DNA of 42,802 nt, taken from Mycobacterium sp. 1554424.7 (GTDB lineage: Bacteria > Actinomycetota > Actinomycetes > Mycobacteriales > Mycobacteriaceae). A program made the position numbers and the translations under genes. The DNA lies in NCBI RefSeq assembly GCF_001665295.1, contig NZ_LZSE01000086.1, positions 1-42,802 on the forward strand, written 5' to 3'. This document shows positions 34,872 to 41,855 of this stretch, piece after piece (within the stretch, counting starts at the first letter, position 1; every line of letters begins with the position of its first letter). The notes below the pieces were generated by a model. The model saw only the letters and a program-made list of their open reading frames with translations, was not told the origin of the DNA and did no database searches.

Positions 34872-36221
34872 ATGTCTGCTGCTGCGGGCGCCAGAATCCT
34901 CACCAACTTGGTCGCCCTGGGCTCAGATTACGCCGGTCCCAGCGGCTTTCAAGTCGGGAGCGGTGAATATGTCGCGTCGAGTGTGACCAGTATGGGCGCG
35001 GACGGGCTGGCTATTTTTTGGCAGCGCGGCGTGACTCCGGTTGCTGATAGGGCTGTTCGAAAGCTGTACCCGGGTGAATCTGTGCTAGTAAAACGTAGGG
35101 GTTTTAATGCGGGGGAGTGGGTCCGTCGGGAACCGCCGTCCGCAGAGCGGGAAGAATCGACAAAAGCTATCAGACGGGCTGAGACAGCCGGCTGTCTGAT
35201 CCTGTGGACTCTTACTATCGTCGAGGTGTTGGAGCTTACGGCGGGGTTTGGGCCGCCGTGTGAGGGTGATGAGCTTAAACAGAGTTCGCGGCAGTTCGCC
35301 GCGTTGTCTGGGCAGCTGATGGTGGCGCTGCCTGACGATGGCTGGCAGGGTGGGGCAGCCCAGGTGTACGCCGAGGCGGACATCACACTAGGGACGATCG
35401 CGCAGAGGATGGCTGAGCTGGATGGGCAGGTGGGCGCTCTGATCCACGATCAAGCCGACTGGGTCACCCACATACGCTTAGGCTTTGGCATCTTAAAGGA
35501 TCTGCTGCTAGCGGCGTTTTTCGCGTGGACAGCAATGATGGCAACCTCGAACCCAACCGCGGCGAGGGTTTTCGCTAATACGGTTTGCGCGCTTGGGATT
35601 TCAATTGCCGTGGGCATGCTTGTCACCTTGGGTTATTACTCGTATGAGAACGGCCAGCAGGCCGACGGTTTGGCCGGCCAGTACGGGCAGTTGGCGCAGG
35701 AGCCGGTGTCTGGGGGTGCGGTGGTGCAGGCGAAGGTGGCCGCCCCGGCGGAGGAGTCGTCGGTGGTGTCGAGTTTCGAGGGCGACTCGGCTGGCATGGC
35801 CATGACCTCGGCCACGAGCGAGGGGTCGGCGGCGGCCTCGGGGAGCGACGGTTCGGCGGACCAGCGCGCCGCCGTTGGCGGGGTGCGGGGTGCGGGGCAG
35901 GCCGCCGTTGAGGACGTGGCGGCGGTCGCGCCGACGGTGAGTATGCCGACGCTGGCCGAGGTGAGCGCGTGGTCGGGGCGGGCCGCCACCGTGTCTGGGC
36001 ATGCCTCCCAACATGTGAATCTGGTCAACCAGACCATGGGTTCGGTCCAGCAACGTCACATCCGTGAGCCGGCAGGGCCAGCCGGCGCCAGCCCCGCCGA
36101 GGAGACCGCCGGCGACGGGGCGGGTGTCGGCACACAAACTGGCCAGCGCGCACCCCTCGAGGTCGCGGCACTCGACATCCGCGACACACCCGACCCCCAT
36201 CCGCTGGGACGCCTCGCATGA
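34872..36221 (+). CDS. EspA-like ESX-1 secretion-associated protein, copy D (full length)
   Basis: A 449-residue, complete member. N-terminal module at ~6-45 (ARILTNLVALGSDYAG, VGSGEYVASSVTS), a basic insert (~60-105), LILWTLTIVEVLELTAGFG, then ALPDDGWQGG with W158-x-G160 and Y166AEAD170, LIHDQADWVTHIRLGFG (190-206), hydrophobic segments at ~210-225 and ~233-257, and a tail with VSMPTLAEVSAWSGRAAT, VNLVNQTMGSVQQ and GQRAPLEVAALDI. It lacks the EEAGAEE acidic repeats of copy C. The frame also runs to an upstream start, but ATG 34872 follows AGTAAGGAG and matches the start of the family. The 3' flank after its stop (AAGGCGATA at 36237) resembles the one after the tail fragment at 37.5 kb. Confidence 0.9.
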   Translation: MSAAAGARILTNLVALGSDYAGPSGFQVGSGEYVASSVTSMGADGLAIFWQRGVTPVADRAVRKLYPGESVLVKRRGFNAGEWVRREPPSAEREESTKAIRRAETAGCLILWTLTIVEVLELTAGFGPPCEGDELKQSSRQFAALSGQLMVALPDDGWQGGAAQVYAEADITLGTIAQRMAELDGQVGALIHDQADWVTHIRLGFGILKDLLLAAFFAWTAMMATSNPTAARVFANTVCALGISIAVGMLVTLGYYSYENGQQADGLAGQYGQLAQEPVSGGAVVQAKVAAPAEESSVVSSFEGDSAGMAMTSATSEGSAAASGSDGSADQRAAVGGVRGAGQAAVEDVAAVAPTVSMPTLAEVSAWSGRAATVSGHASQHVNLVNQTMGSVQQRHIREPAGPAGASPAEETAGDGAGVGTQTGQRAPLEVAALDIRDTPDPHPLGRLA

Positions 36222-36271
36222 AAGTGCCAGGGCATCAAGGCGATACCGGTCGGAAACGCTCGACGCCGCAC

Positions 36272-37138
36272 CTAGAAGCTCGGCACCGTAAACTCCTCGG
36301 CCCCGGTAGCCACGTTGGCCTGAACCACCACAGCTCCTGGCGCCGGATCCTTGGCCTGGTCCTCGTATTCTCCAGCCAAGGCGTCTGCGTCGGCAGCGCT
36401 TTTTGCCGAGAAGCCGAGCAAGTTGGTAAGCAAGCAGCCGGCAACAAAAACCCCAAGCCCGGCAGCCGCATAAGCGAACCACTTCGCGTTGACCACATTG
36501 CCCGCTGAGATCATAGCCGCCTCGGCGACGAGTGCCGCGGCAAGTAAACCCTTCAATATCCCAAAAACCAGACGTATGTGGGTGTTCCAGTCGGCCTGAG
36601 CCTGTATGACGGCCGCCAGCCGAAGGTCCAGCTCGGCCGTCGTCTGCGCGGTATTTGCTAGCGTCATGTTCAGATCGGCGTAGGCCTGCGATGCCGCACC
36701 CTTCCAGCTGCCGTCGGGCAGCGCCACCATCTGCTGCCCAGACAACCCAGCGAACTGCTGGGAACCCTCGGTGAGTTCATCACCGTCATACGGCGGTCCA
36801 AATCCCGCCAGGAGCCCCAGCGCGTCGACGATACTCATTGCCCAGACGAGAACATCGGTGGCTCGCTCTACATTCTCGAAGTCTCGTATGTTTTTGATTT
36901 TCCGCGCCCTCCCCTCCGGGCCGGTGGCCTCCGCCCAGACCGACCGCCCTAATCCCATTCCGATATTCCAGCGGACGGCGCCATACCCAAGCAGGGCCGA
37001 CACATCTCCGGTGATATTGGTCACGCTGCCCGCGAGATATTCACCGCTCCCGAAATCAAAGGCGGTAGTGCCCCCGAATTGTTGGCCTAGGCCGGCCAAG
37101 CTGGCGAGGATCCTAATGCCGGTAACAACAGCTGACAT
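36272..37138 (-). CDS. EspA-like protein, copy E (inverted and C-terminally truncated)
   Basis: A 288-residue member on the opposite strand. N-terminal module (IRILASLAGLGQQFGG, FDFGSGEYLAGSVTN), GFGPPYDGDELTEGSQQFA, ALPDGSWKGAASQAYADLN (WxG, but Asn in place of the Asp of YxxxD), VIQAQADWNTHIRLVFG, two hydrophobic segments, and a stop right after ANVATGAEEFTVPSF. Copies C and D continue at this point with a 150-200 residue tail. The missing end (tail fragment at 37384) lies beyond this gene's promoter on the plus strand, which suggests that a segment of about 1.1 kb has been inverted. Start ATG 37138 follows AAAGGAG. Whether the shortened protein is functional is unknown. Confidence 0.85.
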   Translation of the reverse strand: MSAVVTGIRILASLAGLGQQFGGTTAFDFGSGEYLAGSVTNITGDVSALLGYGAVRWNIGMGLGRSVWAEATGPEGRARKIKNIRDFENVERATDVLVWAMSIVDALGLLAGFGPPYDGDELTEGSQQFAGLSGQQMVALPDGSWKGAASQAYADLNMTLANTAQTTAELDLRLAAVIQAQADWNTHIRLVFGILKGLLAAALVAEAAMISAGNVVNAKWFAYAAAGLGVFVAGCLLTNLLGFSAKSAADADALAGEYEDQAKDPAPGAVVVQANVATGAEEFTVPSF

Positions 37139-37201
37139 CCGTAGCTCCTTTCCGAGGTCTAGGGCGCCGCTGAACCGCGGCCACGTGTTAGGCGTTGCTC
37201 A

Positions 37202-37263
37202 AGCCTAACTGCGCTGCGACCGGTGTCGGTTCACGAATTTTGGCGATTACCAACGGCTTTCTC
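37202..37263 (-). promoter_or_regulatory. EspA-array promoter cassette, copy E (minus strand)
   Basis: Read on the minus strand: AAAGCCGTTGGTAATCGCC, AAAATTCGTGAA, -35-like CCGACA (37224-37229), 16-bp spacer CCGGTCGCAGCGCAGT, -10 TAGGCT (37202-37207). It drives copy E, with the ATG 64 bp downstream. Confidence 0.78.
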
Positions 37264-37383
37264 GGCGTGCAGGCAGGCGCGGCGAGCGTTGCGGTGGCAT
37301 CCAGTGCCCGGCCAAACCGAGGGACCGGGGTACGGTGCGCACGATCGCCTCAACTCATCGGCGAGTACCAACTCTGCCGTCGA

Positions 37384-37553
37384 CCGAGGAGGCTGGCACC
37401 GAGGAGATGGCGGATGAGGTGAACGGCGCCGCGGGGGCCGTGGGCAGTGAAACTGACGAGCGCGCACGCCTCGAGGCTGTGGCGGGCCGACGTTTACCAG
37501 GCGCACGAGCCCGACCTGCTGGGCCGCACCGCCTCAAACCGCCAGCGCGCTAA
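37384..37553 (+). pseudogene. EspA-like tail fragment left behind by the copy E inversion
   Basis: EEAGTEEMADEVNGAAGA, SETDERARLEAVA and, after a one-base shift near 37486, YQAHEPDLLGRTA match the end of copy C (EEAGAEEAAGEVDGAAAGG, ETGERAPLEAVAV, HQAHEPDPLVRSA). No start or upstream gene portion is present. The 3' flank with AAGGCGATA at 37552-37560 parallels that of copy D (36237-36245). Confidence 0.8.
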
Positions 37554-37839
37554 GGCGATAGCGCATCGGACGTCTCGATGTCACGCTAGTGTCACTAGCG
37601 ACGCTGGTCACCATGCACGAAAGCCCTTCAGCCACCCCGAATCGGAGACGTCGGCGGTTCTGGATCTGCCCGGCCGCACCGGTGACTCAGCCGCGGTAGG
37701 GTTCCGCGGTATCGCGATGGCTTGAGCATCCACGGGCCGTCTGGGTGTGGCGGTGCTGGCGCATCTTTGGGTATTGGCCGGACGCGGCATCGCTCGTAAT
37801 CCGCTGTACGGCAAGCTGACAGGCTCGGCGTTTCTGTCG

Positions 37840-37901
37840 GTCAAAGCCATTGGACATCGGGAAAATTAGTGCACTAACCCCGGTCGCAGCGGTGGTACCG
37901 T
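37840..37901 (+). promoter_or_regulatory. EspA-array promoter cassette, copy F
   Basis: AAAGCCATTGGACATCGGG, AAAATTAGTGCA, -35-like CTAACC (37874-37879), 16-bp spacer CCGGTCGCAGCGGTGG, -10 TACCGT (37896-37901). The gene's ATG is 58 bp downstream. Confidence 0.75.
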
Positions 37902-37959
37902 CGATAGGCGACCCCCCGCGCAGGCGGCGCCCCCGAGTAGACGTCAACGGGAGCCGGCT

Positions 37960-38961
37960 ATGTCGATCTATGTCGAGGCGGCTAGGCTGCTCGCGAGCTT
38001 GGCCGCCCTAGGCCAACAATTCAGCGGCCCCACCGGCCCCCAGGCTGACTTTCCCAACGGTGAATACCTCGCCGGAAGTGTGACCAGCATCAGCGCGGAC
38101 GGGTTGGTTCCTTTTGCAGCGATGGGCCGAAAGATCGCCGTAAAAAGGGCTGTCAGGAAACTGACATACGCCGCATCTGAGGGATGGGTAGCGGAGCCAG
38201 ATCCGTTGCAGCGGGCCACCGCTGTTAGAAGAGACAAGCGAAAGATTAGGGATTTTAAGAAGGCTGCCGACACTAGTCTGATTGCCTGGGCACTCACTGT
38301 GGTGGAGGTGTTGGAGCTTACGGCGGGGTTTGGGCCGCCGTATGACGGTGCTGAGCTCACCAAGGGTTTCCAGCAGTTCGCCGCGTTGTCTGGGCAGCTG
38401 ATGGTGGCGTTGCCCGACGACAGCTGGCATGGTACGGCAGCGCAGGCTTACGCCGAGGCAAACACCACGCGAGCGAGTACCGCGCAGACGATGGCGGAGC
38501 TGGATCGTCAGCTGGGCGCCCTCATCTGCGATCAAGCCAACTGGGTCACCCACGTGCGCTTAGCCTTTGGGATATTGAAAGATCTCCTTCTGGGGGCGAG
38601 CATCATCGAGTCAGCGATGAAGTTAACCTCACCGTCCGGGTTAGCACCCGCGAGGCTTTTCGCTCTTACGGCATGCGCGCTTGGGCTGTCGGCTGTCGTG
38701 GGGATGCTTGTCACGTTGGGCTACTTCTCGCATGCCAACGCCCAACGCGCCGACCTGGTCGCCACCCAGTACGCGCAGCTGGCTAAAGATCCGGTGCCAG
38801 GCGACGCGGTGATTCAGGCCAAAATGCGCACTACGCCACAGAAGCGCACTGTGTCCGACACCTGCGAGGGGCCGGTGGTCGCCTCGGTGGCCGACGCTTC
38901 AGCAGGGCAGCGCACTGCCCTCCGACGCCCCTGGCCGGCAGGGAAGGAGCGGCGAAGGTAG
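37960..38961 (+). CDS. EspA-like protein, copy F (frameshifted before the tail)
   Basis: A 333-residue frame. N-terminal module (ARLLASLAALGQQFSG, DFPNGEYLAGSVTS), a basic insert, SLIAWALTVVEVLELTAGFG, ALPDDSWHGTAAQAYAEAN (WxG kept, Asn instead of Asp in YxxxD), LICDQANWVTHVRLAFG, two hydrophobic segments, then a tail that goes out of register after ASAGQRTAL and ends in WPAGKERRR. The expected continuation is found in another frame (38925-39131), so the gene has suffered a frameshift near 38920. Start ATG 37960 follows GGGAGCC. It may make a shortened protein or be a pseudogene. Confidence 0.8.
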   Translation: MSIYVEAARLLASLAALGQQFSGPTGPQADFPNGEYLAGSVTSISADGLVPFAAMGRKIAVKRAVRKLTYAASEGWVAEPDPLQRATAVRRDKRKIRDFKKAADTSLIAWALTVVEVLELTAGFGPPYDGAELTKGFQQFAALSGQLMVALPDDSWHGTAAQAYAEANTTRASTAQTMAELDRQLGALICDQANWVTHVRLAFGILKDLLLGASIIESAMKLTSPSGLAPARLFALTACALGLSAVVGMLVTLGYFSHANAQRADLVATQYAQLAKDPVPGDAVIQAKMRTTPQKRTVSDTCEGPVVASVADASAGQRTALRRPWPAGKERRR

Positions 38962-39131
38962 GACAGCTGCCCGAGGGGATGACAGCACCCGCCCCAACCG
39001 TGCAGACTCCCACCAAGCAGAGCGCGGGCGACGGTGCCGCCGCGGGTATCGACCCCGAAAGCGGCTACCGCGCATCCCTCCAGGTCGCAGCCAACTACAT
39101 CACCGACTCGCCAGCCCGGTCGGACAAGTAG
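38925..39131 (+). pseudogene. Out-of-frame tail of copy F
   Basis: Read in a different frame from copy F: TPLAGREGAAKVGQL, MTAPAPTVQTPTKQSAGDG, GIDPESGYRASLQVAAN, TDSPARSDK, then TAG at 39131. This parallels the ends of copies C and D (TETGERAPLEAVAV), though the MPTLAQVSAWSG block has mostly been lost. So the gene once reached 39131. Confidence 0.7.
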
Positions 39132-39383
39132 CCCACCGCCGTGCTCTCCGACGCCTTGATGGGTGCCGCGGCCATGGGATCGCGCTCCCGCAGATCGCGG
39201 CTTAGTGTTGGCGACACTCGACGGCAGCGAAGCCAATCACCTGCGACGAGGTGGTTTCGAGTTCAACGTCGCAACGATTGATGCTCGCATGAGGGTAGCG
39301 GCGCGTGAAAAGCTCAGCGGGACTGCGGTCTCCGAAGATGTGACGGATCGATGTTGATCTCGCCGCGGTGTTGGTCGCGGCCA

Positions 39384-41120
39384 TTATGCGATTGCCGCCG
39401 CGAGCTGTTCGGCGGCGTAGTGCAGGCCGGCGGCGATGCCGCTGACAGGCGTGCCGCCGACGGGAACGGTGACGGCCCCGAAGGGAGGAGGAAGGGTCAC
39501 CGTCGCGGTGTACGGGGTGGGTGGTACAAGGATCCCGTCTAACGGCAAGTCGATAGTGGCCGTGAAGCCTCCGATGTTGAAGGTGAGCGGCAGCGTCGAT
39601 TCACCGTTCAGGAAGCCGTTCGCGACGACCGCGGGGGAATCGAGCACCGCGGTTACCGCCCCCACGCCGTCCCCGGTTTGCACTGCGTCGACAAACGCCG
39701 TGGCACTGGCGTTGAGCGCGTACAGCGCATTGATCGGCGCACCTGCCGCATCAAGAGCAAGCGCCACTGGCAACCCGAACGTGTTGACGAGAGAAACCGA
39801 CGGCGGCAAGGGACGCAGCCTCACCGACAACGTGGACGTGATGGACGTGTCGGTCACCGTGTTGACGACGTTGGTGAAGTTCTGCGAAATCTGTGCCGGG
39901 ATGGACCCGGTGGGCAACAGGTCGGTGAAATTCTGCGCCATCTGTCCAGGGATGGCGAGGATGGGTATCAGGTCCGCCAACGAGCCTGTGGGCGTGATCA
40001 CGAGGGTGTTCCCCACGGTGGTCACGCTGAACCCGGTGAAGAACAGGTTGACGAACCCCTGCACAACGTCGCTCACCGCGCCGCTGACGTCGCCGGCGAC
40101 AAGGGCCCCGAACGCGGACTGGAACGCCGCCGGCAAGGCGACCAGACCGACCCCGAAATCGTGCGCCGCGTTGTTAAGCGACGCGGCGATGATCTGCGCG
40201 TAGGAGCGTTGGTTGGCGACGAACTGCTGCAGATACGGCACCGGGTTGAAGGCCAGCAGACGCTGGATGGAGGCTTGAAAGTTCGCCGGCAAATTGGCCA
40301 GCTCCACCGGAAGGTTGTGGATGAACGTCTGCAGCCCCGCGGCCATCGTTTGCGCGTAGCCGGTTTGGTTGGTGAGGAATTGGTGCAGCAAAGGTGCCGG
40401 GTTGGCCGACCAGATGGCGTTGAGGGCGTGCAGGTTGGCGGCGGTGTCGGCGAAGAGCGTTTGATACGGGCCTGCGATCGTGGCGAGGCCGGTGCTCGCG
40501 CCGCTGATCGGTCCGATCAATCTCTGGACGGAGGTGCCCAGCGCGCCAAGCATATTCTGCTCGGCGTTGGCAACCCCGCCGACGTGAAGCGGCCCAACGC
40601 TGGCCCCAACGCCGGTGAGAGATCGCGAAAGGGCTTGTCCTCCTGTCTGAATGGCGCCGGCCAGCGAGGCGGGAGCGCCGTGGATCGCCGACGACACCCC
40701 GTTCAAGTCCGCCCGTAGGTGCCCGGCCACGGCCCCGCCCAGGCCGTCACCTTCGATTGCGGTCACGGCGCCAACGAGGCCCTGGCTGATCTCACCGCCG
40801 AGGTGCCCAAGCCCGGCGCCCGACAGAGCCTGCTCGGCATTGGCGGCTTCGGCGCTTGCGTATGCGCCGGCGCCAGCATTCATAAGCTCGACGAATTGCT
40901 GATGGAACGCCTGCGCCTCCGTGCTGAGGGCCTGAAACCGCTGCCCATAGCTGCCGAACATCGAAGCGATCGCGATGGACACCTCATCGTGGGCCGCGGC
41001 CGCGATTGCGGTGGTCGGGCCCGACGCGGTCGCAGTGCCCTCGCGCAGCACCGAACTAATGCTCGCCAAATCCTGGGCCGCGCCCTGTAGCAGTTCTGGC
41101 GCCGCGCTCACAAACGACAT
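39384..41120 (-). CDS. PE family protein with a non-PGRS C-terminal region
   Basis: A 578-residue PE protein. The PE domain (1-~97) starts MSFVSAAPELLQGAAQDLAS and ends with AYASAEAAN, where YASAE fits the YxxxE secretion motif. No Gly-rich PGRS follows. The middle carries two ~70-residue repeats, each with FxxNQxxYAQ (FLTNQTGYAQTMAAGL and FVANQRSYAQIIAASL) followed by a FQASI/FQSAFG segment. The C-terminus (FNIGGFTATIDLPLDGIL, PFGAVTVPVGGTPVSGIA) looks like a beta-rich domain found in other long PE proteins. Likely exported to the cell surface by an ESX system. Start ATG 41120 follows GGAGGCGGG. It is convergent with copy F and divergent from copy G. Confidence 0.92.
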   Translation of the reverse strand: MSFVSAAPELLQGAAQDLASISSVLREGTATASGPTTAIAAAAHDEVSIAIASMFGSYGQRFQALSTEAQAFHQQFVELMNAGAGAYASAEAANAEQALSGAGLGHLGGEISQGLVGAVTAIEGDGLGGAVAGHLRADLNGVSSAIHGAPASLAGAIQTGGQALSRSLTGVGASVGPLHVGGVANAEQNMLGALGTSVQRLIGPISGASTGLATIAGPYQTLFADTAANLHALNAIWSANPAPLLHQFLTNQTGYAQTMAAGLQTFIHNLPVELANLPANFQASIQRLLAFNPVPYLQQFVANQRSYAQIIAASLNNAAHDFGVGLVALPAAFQSAFGALVAGDVSGAVSDVVQGFVNLFFTGFSVTTVGNTLVITPTGSLADLIPILAIPGQMAQNFTDLLPTGSIPAQISQNFTNVVNTVTDTSITSTLSVRLRPLPPSVSLVNTFGLPVALALDAAGAPINALYALNASATAFVDAVQTGDGVGAVTAVLDSPAVVANGFLNGESTLPLTFNIGGFTATIDLPLDGILVPPTPYTATVTLPPPFGAVTVPVGGTPVSGIAAGLHYAAEQLAAAIA

Positions 41121-41729
41121 ACACCCGCCTCCGACTCGTTATCCAATGACTTACGGTGATGCGTTGGTGCGCAGCACAATTCGGCGATCCGCACTACGAC
41201 AGATTGACTGAAGTCAATGGGCGCCTTCGTCGATGACGCCGCCCGGAAACTGGTTGCAGCGCAGCTGGGGATTGAAGTCCAGCTGGGAATGAAAGTGCTT
41301 TGTCACCAACGCTACTGGCTCGGCTGCTGAGCAGAGTTCCGGCGTCCCGCGGTGCTTGCTTACGGTACTTACCGGCGAGGCCCACCAGGCGGGCGCACAT
41401 GGATTGCAGCACGCCGCGATCCTTGAACGCGTCGCCAACACTTTTATCTGTGGGTCCTTGCGATCGGTGATCTATGCCGTACGCGTAACCGTCTTCGGTG
41501 TTGGCGAACACAGATTTGTGCGTCAGAGGATCACGCCCGTTCAGTTGCTGTGGAGCGACAAGAACTCTGTATGGCCATAAAGTCATACCCGTTGAGATAT
41601 CGTGCGCTGTTTCGGCGCCGCGGACGGCGTATGAAGAGTGGATAGCGAGGATGAATCGCATTCCCCGTAATCCGCACCGCGCCGCCCTCCGATCGGAGGA
41701 TGCGCCTTCCGGCGCTGACATGTCGAGCG
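41121..41729. other. Intergenic region between the PE gene and copy G
   Basis: About 610 bp without a supported gene. A perfect 14-bp palindrome lies at its right end (41686-41699). The rest should hold the PE gene promoter. Confidence 0.55.
41686..41699. repeat. Perfect 14-bp palindrome upstream of cassette G
   Basis: CCTCCGATCGGAGG is self-complementary and sits 30 bp before promoter cassette G. Similar in core (CCGATCGG) to the palindrome at 22134. Confidence 0.6.
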
Positions 41730-41791
41730 GTAAAAACCGTTGGTTACCGGCGAAATTCGTGCACTGACCTTGCTCGCAGCGCTGCTAGTCT
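41730..41791 (+). promoter_or_regulatory. EspA-array promoter cassette, copy G
   Basis: AAAAACCGTTGGTTACCGG, GAAATTCGTGCA, -35-like CTGACC (41764-41769), 16-bp spacer TTGCTCGCAGCGCTGC, -10 TAGTCT (41786-41791). The gene's GTG is 64 bp downstream. Confidence 0.78.
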
Positions 41792-41855
41792 CGATGGACG
41801 GGTGATACGGTGCGCCGCAGCGGCCACCCACAGCCAGAAGTCAAGGGAGTCACCT

